Origin: Xylaria sp. FL1777
Taxonomy: Eukaryota > Ascomycota > Sordariomycetes > Xylariales > Xylariaceae
Reading direction: 5' to 3'
NCBI GenBank assembly: GCA_022578965.1
Contig: MU400930.1
Span: 1 to 20,804, forward strand
DNA: 20,804 bases
This document shows positions 9,159 through 20,600 of this stretch, piece by piece (the stretch's first letter is position 1; each line of letters opens with the position of its first letter). Under the pieces are notes generated by a model that saw only the letters and a program-made list of their open reading frames with translations, ran no database searches and was not told the DNA's origin. A program made the translations under genes and the position numbers.

Positions 9159-10168
9159 TAAAACCTTTATATAAATTTAATATTATAAGTTTATAAACAA
9201 ATAATATGTTTAGCTTTACTATACTTAAATTTTTAGCAAAAAAAAAACATAAGTTATATAAAGCAAAGTTTTATATAAAACTAAAGAAAATTTTATAATA
9301 AAATTACTTTATTAAATTTAATAGTAGCTAAGTTACCTTTTTATATAAAAGAAATATAACGCTTATATAAAAAAGCTAAGCTAATTAGCTAGCTTTAATT
9401 AACTTTTATATAAAAAATATTGCATAGCAATATGTTTTTTAACGCATATATAGTGCTTATATAAGCAGCATTTATTAACTAAAAGCTATATATAACTTTG
9501 CAGCTACTGCTTAAATAACTAATTTAGCACTAATAAATATTAAAAATTTAAACTATAAAATTAAGTAATAAATAAATAACCATAACTATAAATTAATGTT
9601 TATATTTTTAGATTTAAGCTATATAAAACTATTTATTTTTATGAACGGTTTATTTGTAAATAATACTAATATAACTTTATAATTAAGATTTATTATTATA
9701 TTTGTAATAAAGCATTATATAGAAAAAAACCTAGCTTTTAAAATTAAAAAAAACATTGTACATTAAAACTCTAGTAAATATAAGCAAATAATATAAAGTA
9801 TATTAGCTAACAAATTATATAGCATAATAAATAGCTTTAATAGCGCTATAGCTTTTTATATAACGCTTTAAAAAATTATAGCTATGCTAGAATTACTTTT
9901 AATTTTTGCTATATTATGTTTAAACTTAAAATTGTTATATAACTATTTAATAAAGCTAAGAATTACTTAAAAAAAACGCTTTATAATTAATATTATGTTA
10001 TTTAAAAAGTTGTACGAAAAAAAAAAGATCTTTAAAGTATAATAAATTAATAGCAAAAATAATTCAGCTAACGCATTTATAAAGAAAACATTAAACTAAG
10101 CGCTAAAAACCTTAGTATTTACAAATTAACTAATTATATAAGTAAAAGCATTTATAAAAAGAAAATAA
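9159..10168 (+). pseudogene. pol: copia reverse transcriptase C-terminal part and RNase H relic
   Basis: Codons begin at 9161. The RT active site, LQTDD in the family, is L*TNN here, both Asp codons having become AAT at 9200-9205. Next come IKFNSS (IKFNGG-like), QYVF*R (QYVAQRARGAYIA-like) and *LKAIYNFAA (CQPEA-x-DLSFAAQ-like). RNase H starts near 9600: FIFMNGLFVNN matches F-V-D-G-S-F-A-N-N, with the catalytic Asp now Asn at 9644. ILANKLY matches LASELYA, with Glu now Lys at 9812. LCLNLK matches LCTDSK, with Asp again Asn. NNSANAFIKKTLN matches N-P-A-D-A-x-TK-x-x-P. The frame ends in VKAFIKRK followed by TAA at 10166, a plausible original terminus. The enzyme copied RNA to cDNA and removed RNA from the hybrid; this copy is inactive. 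Confidence 0.9.
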
Positions 10169-11521
10169 AAACAACTTTTATACAAACAAATTAAAAAAAA
10201 AAAATCGAAAAAATACTTTTGTACAAAGATTATTATATACGAAAATCGTTATAATAATTATATAATAAATAAAAAAGCAACAAACAAATATATTTAACTT
10301 TAAAAAAAACATTAAAAACTATAAAACATTGCAAATCTTATATTTTTTTCTATATAACTATTCTTTAAGCTATATATAAATGCTTAATATTTCTTTTTAC
10401 TTTTTTTACTAAACTACTATATAATACTTAACCTTTCTTTATTTATTTAAGTATAGTAATTATAACAAGCACTATATAATTGCTAAACGTATGCAATATA
10501 TGTATTACTTTAAAATTTTACTACTTGTTAGCAACCTTAAAAAAAAAAGCTTTTATAGTTTATATAAGCATTTTAACTGCACAAAGTAACTATAGTGCTA
10601 TATAACTAAATAAATACTATATAAAAGTAGCTTTTACAACAAATTATTTAAGCTATAATAAAAGTAACTAAAGCACTATATAAAATTTAAACCTTAATAT
10701 TAACTAAAAGCATTAATATAACTTAAAACTTATTACTTTTTATATAATAAACAATTATTAGTAAACTATTTAAATAATTAGCTATATAAAGAAAAACAAA
10801 TATATATATTTATATATAATAACTAAAAAAACAGTTAATTGCTAAAATTATTAATTAATAGTTATATAACGTTATAACTATTATTTTAGCTTATAACGCA
10901 AAGCTAGCAACTATTAATGTTATACTATAGTAAAGCAACTATTATATAAATATATATATATATATATAAAAATGTATATATAAAAATAACTAAATATAAA
11001 ACTGTTATAAGTATATATATAATTATATAAAGCAACTAAAAGCAAAATAAGCAGCTATACGAAATAAAAAGTCTAAAAGTATAAAAAAAACAAAAAGCAC
11101 TGCAAAATTTAAGCTTTTTTTATAAATAAAGCTTAGCTTTTATACTTTAATATATTATTAAACTTTTTGCTATACAAAAAAAAAACTTTTAATTAACTTT
11201 AGTATAAATTGCTTACTGCTAATATTTTATTTTATATTATTAGCTAACGTTAGTTAGCTATATAATAATAAAAATAAAGAACTTTAATTATGCTAGCAAT
11301 AATTAAACTATACGAAAGTTTAAGTGCTTTATTTAAAAAGCAATTATTTTTAACTTTAGGCTTTATATAACTATAAAGTTTAAGAAAAGTAAACATATAA
11401 GCAACTCTTTTTTTGCAAAAACTATAGTATTAAATGTTTAACTTTTTATAAAATTATTGTTTTCTATTTCTTTTAAATAGCATTATATAAAAAAAATTAC
11501 AATTAAAAAAAAAGTAGCTAG
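10169..11521 (+). other. 3' untranslated region of the copia element
   Basis: About 1.35 kb between the pol end and the 3' LTR. No reading frame is recognised. It contains an alternating TA run at about 10949-10968. The polypurine tract expected next to the LTR is represented by AAAAAAAAAG at 11505-11514, seven bases short of the LTR and partly eroded. The length is large for a copia 3' end, so an unrecognised older insertion could be included. Confidence 0.5.
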
Positions 11522-11807
11522 TATTAAAATAACTAGTTATTAGTTATAACTTTTATATATAGTATATATAATAGGTTTTGCATAAAAACTACTCTATGCA
11601 AAAGTTATTATATAAACCGAGGTAATCTTAGTGTTAGCTTAACTTGTATGCTAGCAAAGTTCTTATATATAAAAAAAAACCTTTGCTTTATATAAACCTT
11701 TTTTTTTTTAAATATATAGAATATAGATAGCTTATAATACAAAGATTATTGTACTTTGTTTTAGCATATATGTATTAAACGTATAATTATACAAAGCTTA
11801 TTTAACA
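11522..11807 (+). repeat. 3' LTR of the copia element (286 bp)
   Basis: Gapless partner of 2212-2497. Its TG start has become TA (TATTAAAA) while it keeps the CA end (TTTAACA). The LTR palindrome lies at 11567-11612 and the candidate TATA box at 11689-11696. Confidence 0.93.
11567..11612. promoter_or_regulatory. Hairpin-forming palindrome in the 3' LTR
   Basis: Same position within the LTR as 2257-2302 (LTR positions 46-91), with additional transitions that weaken the inner stem. TTTTGCATA and TATGCAAAA remain complementary. Confidence 0.5.
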
Positions 11808-11812
11808 TTAAT
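11808..11812. repeat. 5-bp target site duplication of the copia element, right
   Basis: TTAAT, matching 2207-2211, directly after the CA end of the 3' LTR. Confidence 0.7.
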
Positions 11813-14800
11813 TAAGTTTTATAATTGTTTTTTTAAAAAAGCAACACTATAAAATAATAAAAGTTTTTTATAATTAAAACTAATAAAATAATTAAATAAT
11901 GTTATTTTTTGTTTATATTGCTTTAAATTTTTAAACGTTAAAAAATAAGCTAAAGTTTAAAAAAAAACTTTTTAAAATTTTAAACTAATATAATATTATA
12001 TATTTATTATTTAAAAATAACTTAAAAAAGCAAAAATTATTAATTATTATATTTATGCTATTTTTAAAAAAAATAATATTTTTAATTAAACTTTAGTTTA
12101 ATGTTAATTTTATAATAATAGCGCTAAAAAAAAATAAGCTTAAAAAACTAATATAATTAATATTAATAGTTTTAAAAAATATTAATTAAACTTTTAACTT
12201 TTTTAAAATAAAAATTTATAAAAAGCATAATAATTATATTAATAATAATAGCTTAAATTTATTTAAAAAAATATTAAAGTATAAATTTTATAATAAAAAA
12301 AACTTAAGCTCAATAAATTATTTTAATTAAAAATATTTAAGCTTTTTAAATTTATGTTTTATATTAGTTTTATTATTAAAACTATAAAATGTTTTAGTTA
12401 TATTTTTAAGCATTATAAAACTAAAAAAAAAAATATAGCTTTATTTTAAATTTACTATAAAAATAAAAAACAAAATTTATAAAAAAAATATTATTAAAAT
12501 TATTAACTTTAAAATATAGTTTAATATTATTATAAATATATTTATTAATAAAAATAGCTTTATTATTAAAAATATAAATATAACTTAAAAAAATTTAATT
12601 AAATTAATAATTTTATTAAATATATAAAATGCTTAAAAACTATTATTTAAATAAGCAAAAAATTACTGCTTTTTTTATTATATATAATTAATAAAAAACA
12701 AGCTATTTACTTTTTATTACTAAAAATAAACTTTATTATAAAGTTTTAAATAAGTTTATATTTTTAAAGCTTTTATATAATAACTAATATAATACTTAAA
12801 ACAAATTAAATTATTATATTAATAATAAATTATATTAAAAGTTTAAATTTAAATGCTTAAAAATATTAGCAAATAAAAAACTAATATATATTTGCTAAAT
12901 TATTAGCTTAATAAATAAGCTATATAAAGCATAAAAATATTAAACTTTAAATAAAAAATTTAATAATTAGCAAAAAAAAACAAAAAAAAATTAAAAAATT
13001 ATAGTTTAAAAAAATATATAAATAAAAACTTTTAAAAAAATTAAAACTTATATAATAATATAACGTTAGTAGTTTTTTTTAACTTTTTTTATATAAAATA
13101 TTAAATTTTTTAAAAACTTAAAAATATAAAATAATAAAAAGATTTAAGCTATTTTTAATAATAATTAACTATTTAAAATATTTTTAATTATAATAAAAAA
13201 AACATTAAAACAAAAAAACGCTAAAAAATTAACAATTATAAAAATTAAAAATTCTATATATAAAATAAAAAACAAATATAACTTAATTATAACTTTAATT
13301 TAAGTACTATTAATTTTTTAAGCTTTAAAAATTAACAAATTAATAAAAAATAAAACAATAATTTTAAATATAATATATAAAACAAAAAATAAAAAAATTT
13401 ATTTTAAAAATAATATATTATTTAATAATATTATTTTATTTAGATTTTATAAATAAAAAAAGCAAGCTTTAAAAAAAGCAAGCTATTATTTAAAAAATTT
13501 TATATTATTTTAATAAAATAACATTTATTAAAATATATATTTATATTTTAGTATTATTTTTAAAAGTATTTAATTAATTATTAAAAAATTAGTTATTTTT
13601 TTAAAAAAGCTTTATATAACTAATTTTATTTAATAAAAAGCAACATTATTAACTAAAATATAATATTATAAAAAAATAGCACTTTTTTAAAACTTTTTTA
13701 AAATAAAAAAAATATATAATAAAAAAAATTTTTTTTTATAAAATTAAAACAGTTTTTTATAAAGTATAACAAATTTGCAAGATTTTAATTTTTAAGCTTT
13801 TAAAAAATATTATTATAAAAGTTTTAAAAACTTAATTTAAATATAACATTTTTAAAAAAGCTTATAATTTATATTATAACGCTTAGTTTTTAATATAAAA
13901 AAAAAATAAAAAAGTTTAATTAATTAATTTAGCTATAAAAATAAACATAATTATTATATATAATATTAATTTTTTTTAAAGCTATAATAAGTTTTTTAAA
14001 AAGTTCATAATATATAAAATAATTTTTATAATTAATTTATTTTTAAAATATAATTAAATATTATTTTTTATTTTTAGCTAAACAATAATTACTTTTTTTA
14101 TATTAATAAGCTTTTTTTTAAATAATTACTTTTTTATAAAAAACAATAAATTTAATAGCTTAATTTCTAAAAATATTATTAAAAGTTTTATATAATATAT
14201 TATTAATAAAATATAAACTTTTTTTAAATAATATAATAGTTAAAAAACTTATTATTAAGTATAATAATTATAAAATTACTTTAAATATTAAATAGTTTAT
14301 ATTAAAGTATTTTAAAAATTTTAATATTATATTATTAAATTTTAAGCTAATTAAAATTATAGCTAATATATTTAAAAGCAAATAGACAAAATAAATAAAT
14401 AAAATAATTAATTATATATATAAAATTAATAATAAAAGCTTAATAAAAGCAAAAATAATAAAGAATTTTAAATAAAAAATTTATAAAAATATTATAAAAA
14501 TATAGTTTTTTTTAAAAATAATAATATATTATTAAATATAAATATAAAAATATATTATAATTGCAAAACTATTAATAGCTTTATTATAAAAAAATAAACC
14601 GTTTTATTTTAAAAAACTATAAAAAAAAACTATAAAAAAGCTTTAAAAAGCTATTATAATAACTTTTATTTTTATTATTTTTAATTATATAAAAAAACTT
14701 ATTTAACTAAAAATTAATTTTTTTAAAATTAGCTAAAATGCTATTTTATACTAAAAAGTTAATAAAGCTATTAAACTAACAAAATATAAGTTTAAAACAT

Positions 14801-16689
14801 AAAAAAGCTTTAAAAAAATATAATATTATAAAGCTAAAAAAACTTATTATTATTAAAACTTTTTAAAAGTTATATAATTATTTTTATAAAATTACGTTTT
14901 ATTTAAAAATTAATATAAAAGTTTTTATAGTTTAACTAAATAATAGATTTTTAGCATTATTAAATATTTAATTAATAAAATAAATAATATATATAAAAAC
15001 CTTTAATTTTATATTTTATTATATATTAAAAAAAAACATATAGCTATTAATAAACTTTTTAAAAAACTTTTTAAACTATTAAATAAATTAAATAATTATT
15101 AAAAAAAAATATAAAAGATTTTATTAATTTTTAATTATATATAATAGCTATTATTATTATATATAAAAAATTAAGCAATTAATTAATTAAAAGCTTAATA
15201 TATTAAAAAACAGAACTTTTATTATATTTAAAAAAGATTAAAGCAAAAAAAGCAAACAAATTACTAAATATTTTGTTTTTAAGCAAGTTTTAAAAAAACT
15301 TATAATAAAAAAAACGCAAAATTACTTTAAAAAAAAAGCTTTTAAATTTTTTATTAACAAGTTTATTTTTTAAAAAAAAGCAAAGTTTAAAAAAATGCTA
15401 AAAAAGGTTATTAATAATAAAAAAACTTAAAAAGCTTTTATTAAAAAAAACTATAAAGAAATAACCTATAAAAGCTAAATATTTATAACTTAATAAATAA
15501 TTTAAAAATATTACTAAAAAAGCTTTTATTAAAATATTTATATTATAATTATTAGTTGTTTTAATTGCTAAAAATCTACTAATAATAAAAAAACTAAAAA
15601 ACATTATTTTAATTATTTTTTAAATTTTTTAATTTTTTAAGTTATAAATATATAAACTATATTATTAAGCAATAAATTTAAAGCTATTATAAAAGCAAAA
15701 TATAAAATAATAACTTATTTAAAAGCTAAACTTTTAAAATATATAGATTTTTTAAAAATACTTAAATTTATTAAAAAAAAATCATATTTTAACATAAAGT
15801 TTTTATAAAAATTAAATATAATAATAGCTTTAAATTTAAAAAAAAAATAAAAAATATAATAAATACTTTAAGCTATAAAATAAACTATAGTTTAGCTTAT
15901 TATTTTTAAGCTTAAAGCTTTATTAAAAAAAGCTATAAACTAATAAAAAAAAGCTTTATATAAATAATAAATAAAACTAAAAAAAATTAGCTAAAATATT
16001 TAAACTTAATAGTTTAAATAAATTACATTTTTATATATTATTATAACTATAATTTATATAAGCTAATATATAAAAAAATGCTAATTTTGCTAGTAAAAAA
16101 TATAATATTAATATAAAAAATAATTAAGTAATAAAATATTATTTTTTACGAAAATTTTATAAAAGCTAAAATAAAGCAGCTAAAATGCTATAATTAAAAT
16201 ATTATAAAAGTTAAAACAATTATAACTAAAAAAAAAAAATTAGCTATAAAAGCTAAATTTTAAAAAAATGCTTATAAAATTAAACAATTATTTAAAAAAA
16301 GCTTTTTTGTTTTTTTTTATGATATTATGCTTTTAATAAATAAATTTAATAATAAAAAGCTATAATATAAATAAATTAGCTTTTATAAAATTAAAGAAAA
16401 TATTAATTATAAATAATATTAATTAGTAAAACTAACTAAAAAAGAATTAAAAAAGTTGTTTTTTTTTAAAAAAAATTAAAGCAATTTATATAAAATAACT
16501 AAAAGTATTAAAAATTAAAAAATCTTAACTTTAATATATAAACTATTAATATTATAGCTATTTATTAAAAATTAAAGCAAAATAATAAAACTTTTAATAA
16601 TTAAAGCTATAATAATTAAGTTATAAAAAATATAAAATATATATATATATTATATTACTTAAAACTAATAGCTTTAAAAAGCTATACTA
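11813..16689. other. Very A/T-rich DNA, no recognised feature
   Basis: Nearly 4.9 kb of the most A/T-biased sequence in the window. Six-frame reading gives stops at about the random rate. A minus-strand frame at 15398-15604 is a low-complexity Phe/Ile/Leu/Asn string and is not credible as a gene. No LTR, inverted repeat or SINE-like end is recognised. It is probably very old, RIP-saturated repeat DNA. Confidence 0.5.
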
Positions 16690-18630
16690 AAAGCTACTTA
16701 ATTTTATACATAAATAAAAACTATGTTAAAGCTAAATAAAAATATTTTTATTAATTGTTTGCTACTATAATTTATACTTTTTTTATAGCTAACTATATAA
16801 GTACTATTATTTAAAAACTACGTTATTTAATTTTTATTTAATATTGTTGTTTTTATTGCTTGCGTTTTTGCTTGCTATATAAGCATAGCTTTTTATTATT
16901 TAAACTATTTATTAATAATTCTTAAATAGGTTTTTTTTAAGCTAATTTTAAAGCTTTAGTATGTTAGCAATAGTTTATAATCTTGTTTTTTGTGCAGTTA
17001 TTAACGTAGTTTTTTTTAATAAGCAACTTTTTAAGCAAATAATATTTTTGCTTGCTAAATTATTAGCTTTTTACTTACGCAACATTTTTATAGTAATAAT
17101 AATACATAGTTAGCTTTAAGTTAACTTTATTGCAAACTATATAAAGTAATAAATAAAAACGTTTTTAGCTAGCTTATATATTTAAATAGCTTTTAAGCAT
17201 TTTACTGCTTAAGCTAAATAGTTGCTTTAATAAAAAAAGCATATATTTGCTTTTTTTTTAGTTTATATAAAATATAAGTTTGCTTTATTTTTAATATGTT
17301 TTAAAAATTTATACTAGTTATATTTTTGCTTATTTTTATATATACTAGTTTAATAGCTTTATTTTTAATAGTTATAGCATTAAATTATTACTATATTTAT
17401 AAAATAAAAAGCTATTTAAAAATAATAATAGTTTTAAAAAAATTTATTAATATATGTTATATTTACATTTTTTATAGTTATAACTTTAATATATATTAAG
17501 CATATTTTTTGCTTGCATTATAGCAAGTAAAATAAAAAAAACAGCTTTTTAATTTTTAGCTTTTAATTAGTTAGCTTAAGTTAAGCTAGTATTCTTTTTT
17601 TTTTTTTTTTTAGTATTTATTTAATTAGCAAGCTTAAAACTATTAGCTAATATAATTAAAAATATATTTTTAATTTTTTATTAAATGTTTAATAAGCTTA
17701 TAATATATTTACTAACATTTAAGTTTAGATTTTTTATTTATTAAAAATAACTTTTTAGTTATTATTTAATAGCTTATATATTATTTAAATTATGTTTGCT
17801 TTTATTGCTTAATTTAATTTTTATATTATAATTGATTTTATTTTTACTTTAGTTTTATAGCTAGCAAAAGTTATAATAATAATTTAATTAAAATGTATTA
17901 TTATAATAGCTTTAAAATAAATTAATAAAATAACATATAAAAATTTTTAATTGTTATTTATTTATAGTATATTTATATAAAACATAAGCTATTAATAAAA
18001 AAAGTTAGTAATTTTAGCTTGTTTATTTATATAATCTTTAAATTGCTAAATTTATATATATAGCAATTTTACTTTTATAGCAAGCTTTTTTTGCTTTATT
18101 AATAACGCTTACAATAAGTTTTAATTAATATATTTACTACTTTTATTATTGCTGTTTATTTATAGCTGCTTGCTTATTTATTAAAAGTAGTATGCTTTTA
18201 ATAGCTTTTTAATAATTTAGTAAGCGCTATAAATAGTTTGCTTATTTAAATTTTCTTTAAAAAAAATCTTAACGTTTATTATTGCTTTATTTAGCTTATT
18301 TATATAATATTACAAGTTTAATATTAAGTTTATTATTAGCTACTATTAATTTAAGTTTGCATTATTAGTTAATTATAACTAGTTTTACATTAAAAAAGTT
18401 ATGTTATAGTTTTTTGCTTTATTTATTTTTACTTTTATTTCTTTTTAAGCTATTACTTATATAGGCTTGTTTTATTTATAATAGGTTTTTATAAGTTTAG
18501 TTTTTAAAGCTGCATAAATATCTTTGTAAATTTAGCTAGTTGCAAAAAAAGCAAAAAAAGCCCTAAAATTAAATATATAAAATAATATATATTTTATGCT
18601 TTAAAAATATTATATAATTATTTTGTTTTA
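16690..18630 (-). other. Possible minus-strand relic, unidentified
   Basis: From about 16690 the + strand changes from A-rich to T-rich and regains TTGC, GCTTGC and TGCTT words, like the minus-strand nested element at 7000-9100. Reading the minus strand from about 17150 to 16780 gives K/N/Q-rich stretches (for example IKKNYVNNCTKNKIINYC) with somewhat fewer stops than chance. From 18540 to 18000 stops occur at the random rate. A 17-base T run (17595-17611) and a perfect 8-bp-arm palindrome (TAGCTTAA-G-TTAAGCTA, 17572-17588) lie inside. I could not identify ends, a target duplication or a protein family. Confidence 0.25.
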
Positions 18631-18635
18631 TTAAA

Positions 18636-18649
18636 ATAAATAAGCTAAT
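18636..18649. repeat. 14-bp target site duplication of SINE copy 1, left
   Basis: ATAAATAAGCTAAT, repeated exactly at 19389-19402. It directly precedes the tRNA-like head. Confidence 0.85.
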
Positions 18650-18657
18650 AAGCTTAG

Positions 18658-18668
18658 TAGCGCAATGG
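18658..18668 (+). promoter_or_regulatory. RNA polymerase III box A of SINE copy 1
   Basis: TAGCGCAATGG fits the tRNA box A pattern TRGYNNARNGG closely. It begins eight bases from the tRNA-like start, as expected for the D-arm. Confidence 0.65.
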
Positions 18669-18699
18669 TATATGCTTAGCTACTTTTTTCGAAGTTATA

Positions 18700-18710
18700 G
18701 GTTTAAGTTC
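18700..18710 (+). promoter_or_regulatory. RNA polymerase III box B of SINE copy 1
   Basis: GGTTTAAGTTC compared with the consensus GGTTCRANTCC; both mismatches are C-to-T. It starts 42 nt after box A, within the tRNA range. A TTTTTT run (18684-18689) lies between the boxes and would be expected to end polymerase III transcription early. Confidence 0.6.
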
Positions 18711-19388
18711 TGCTTAGTTTACAGTTGTTTTGCTTTAAAGCAAAAATCGGTTTGCTTTTAGCTTAGTTTAAACTATATGCTTGTTGCACTAAAGGCATAA
18801 AAATTAAACGTTAAATAACTAAGCTAAAAGTCTAAGAACTTTGCTTTTCTGTTAGTATAGCAAAATAAATAACTAACTTAATATATTAAACACTATAAAA
18901 ACAAGCAGCTTTAGCTTTTACTGCTAATGCTATATAAGCATTAGTTCTTTTATATAACAAACAGCCTGTATTTTTAGCGTAATTAAAACCTAAAGCTTAC
19001 TGCTTAGCGCTAAGTAATTTACAAAAAATATAATGCTATTTAGTGCTTAAAACCCACTTAACACTATATTATTTATAGCTTGCAACCTTAAAGCTAGCAA
19101 AAAAGCACCTTTATTTATAATAATTATAACAAAAAGACCTTTTTGTTAGCGCGCTAATTTTTTTACTTCTGTAATATAAAGCAGGAGCGCTGCTAATTTA
19201 GCATACAAGATTTAAAAGCAAAGTATTATGTAAAAAAAGCAGCAAATTAATAAGATTTATTGCAAAACTGTTGCATACTTTGCATATATAAGTGGTTTTT
19301 GCTTCAAAAAAAGTTTTTACTTATATAAGTATTATACTAAATAGCTACTAGCATAGCTAATAAACCGTTAGCCCAAGTAATACAATAT

Positions 19389-19402
19389 ATAAATAAGCTA
19401 AT
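19389..19402. repeat. 14-bp target site duplication of SINE copy 1, right
   Basis: ATAAATAAGCTAAT, identical to 18636-18649, immediately after the 3' tail. Confidence 0.85.
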
Positions 19403-19719
19403 TAATTAATAGTTTAAAAGTATATATTAATAAAATTAAGCAAAGTTTACTTTATTTTTAAACAGCTTATTAATAAATTAAATAATAAATATTTAAAATT
19501 AAAGCTAATTTAGCTTTTTTTTAATGTTATAATATTTATTAATATATTTTTTTATTTTAATATGTTTTTTATAATTTATAACTATTTTATACTTTTTTTT
19601 TATTTTATTTTATATTTAAACTTAAACTTTTTTTAATTTTAAACATAATATTTATATAAGCTATTTTTATAAAAGTTATTATTTTTTATTTAAATTATTA
19701 TAATAATATTTTTATTAAA
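19403..19719. other. A/T-rich spacer between the two SINE copies
   Basis: 317 bp of A/T-rich DNA, with long T runs in the right half. No gene or repeat is seen. It shows that the two SINE-like copies are separate insertions rather than a tandem duplication. Confidence 0.5.
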
Positions 19720-19732
19720 TATTTATAATTAT
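19720..19732. repeat. 13-bp target site duplication of SINE copy 2, left
   Basis: TATTTATAATTAT, repeated exactly at 20467-20479. It differs from the copy 1 duplication, so the insertions were independent. Confidence 0.82.
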
Positions 19733-20466
19733 TAGCCTAGTAATATAATGGCATATGCTTAGCTATTTTTTTTAAAGTTGTAAGTTTAAGTTTTGCTTAG
19801 TTCGCAGTTGCTTTACTTTAGAACAAAAGTTAGTTTGCTTTTAGCTTAGTTCGAACTATATGCTTGCTGCACTAAAAGCATAAAAATTAAAAGTTAAATA
19901 GCTAAGCTAAAAGTCTAAAAACTTTGCTTTTTTGCTAGTGCAACAACATAAATAATTAACTTAGTATATTAACTACTATAAAAACAAGCAGCTTTAGTTT
20001 TTGCTGCTAACGCTATATAAACATTAGTTCTTTTATATAATAAACAGCTTATATTTTTAGCGTAATTAAAACTTAAAGCTTACTGCTTAGCGCTAAGCAA
20101 TTTATAAAAAATATAGTGCTATATAGTGCTTAAAATCTACTTAATACTATGTTATTTATAGCTCGCAAAACTTAAGGCTAGCAAAAAAGCACTTTTACTA
20201 CTAATTAATAGAAAACTTTCTTGTTAGCATGCTAATTTTTCTACCTCTACATTATAAAGCAAAAGCGCTGCTAACTTAACATACAAGATTTAAAGCAAAA
20301 TATTATGTAAAAAAAGCAGCAAATTAATAAAATCTGTAGCAAAACTGTTGCATACTTTGCATATACAAGTGGTTTTTGCCCCAAAAAAGGTTTTCACTTA
20401 TATAAAGTCTTACCAAATAGCTACTAGCATAACTAACAAGCCGTTTATCCAAGTAATATAAATTAT
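19733..20466 (+). mobile_element. tRNA-headed SINE-like retroposon, copy 2
   Basis: 734 bp, same orientation as copy 1 and homologous end to end. The head reads TAGCCTAGTAATATAATGG where copy 1 has the better preserved TAGTAGCGCAATGG, and box B is AGTTTAAGTTT (19783-19793). In other places copy 2 is the better preserved one (for example TTTGCCCC at 20376, and GCTTAGTTCGCAG in place of GCTTAGTTTACAG), so a less mutated ancestor could be inferred by comparison. The tail is CCAAGTAATATAAATTAT. No protein is encoded. Confidence 0.82.
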
Positions 20467-20479
20467 TATTTATAATTAT
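20467..20479. repeat. 13-bp target site duplication of SINE copy 2, right
   Basis: TATTTATAATTAT, identical to 19720-19732, directly after the 3' tail. Confidence 0.82.
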
Positions 20480-20506
20480 CAAGGTTAAAAATTAGTACTA
20501 CTAATT

Positions 20507-20540
20507 TAGTATTTAGTACTAATATTAATACTAAATACTA
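20507..20540. repeat. 34-bp near-perfect palindrome
   Basis: Starts TAGTATTTAGTA and ends TACTAAATACTA around a central AATATT. One base pair of the 17 fails to match (a transition). It can form a long hairpin or cruciform. The motif AGTACT recurs just outside it. Confidence 0.75.
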
Positions 20541-20556
20541 AAAATATTAGCTTAAT

Positions 20557-20580
20557 AGTACTAATAGTACTAAAAGTACT
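20557..20580. repeat. Three AGTACTAAx repeats at 9-bp spacing
   Basis: AGTACT occurs at 20557, 20566 and 20575, and also at 20494 and 20515 near the palindrome. Each is self-complementary. A short tandem block next to the terminal minisatellite. Confidence 0.7.
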
Positions 20581-20600
20581 AAAGTTTATTATATAATAAA

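Larger units (their letters stand above)
2212..11807 (+). mobile_element. Ty1/copia LTR retrotransposon, complete but RIP-inactivated, with a nested insertion
   Basis: The element is 9,596 bp, or about 7.39 kb after removing the nested element and one copy of its 14-bp duplication. It has two 286-bp direct LTRs, a 5-bp target duplication, and an interior with gag, protease, integrase, reverse transcriptase and RNase H relics in that order. Integrase before reverse transcriptase is the copia order, and the blocks resemble the fungal copia polyprotein family. A single frame (first base 1 modulo 3) runs from gag to 6949 and resumes after the insertion in the frame starting at 9161. Stops are frequent, but I needed no frameshift. 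Catalytic Asp and Glu codons are changed to Asn and Lys, so it cannot transpose. Orientation comes from the coding frame. Confidence 0.93.
18650..19388 (+). mobile_element. tRNA-headed SINE-like retroposon, copy 1
   Basis: 739 bp between exact 14-bp duplications. The 5' end looks like a mutated tRNA gene with box A at 18658-18668 and box B at 18700-18710. The body (about 18730-19300) has no reading frame. The 3' end, CCGTTAGCCCAAGTAATACAATAT, ends in a short TAAT-like tail rather than poly(A). It is homologous along its full length to 19733-20466; the differences I inspected are mostly transitions plus a few small indels. Its last 200 or so nucleotides are related to the 3' end of the nested element at 6950. 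At about 740 bp it is long for a SINE; elements of this size are known in powdery mildews and some other fungi. Such elements are copied by a LINE-encoded enzyme, and none is visible here. Confidence 0.82.

Noticed and set aside
15398..15604. 68-codon open frame on the - strand
   Set aside because: Phe/Ile/Leu/Asn/Lys low-complexity product in extremely A/T-rich DNA, with no motif, ribosome or splice context, or neighbour. A chance frame.
18000..18540. Minus-strand coding frame upstream of the SINE
   Set aside because: It reads like a protein if stops are taken as mutated Gln codons, but about 19 stops in 180 codons is the rate expected by chance here.
18650..18720. A functional tRNA gene
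   Set aside because: Box A and B are present but the acceptor and T stems do not pair properly, and the sequence is the head of a 739-bp element with target duplications; the second copy at 19733 has the same head.
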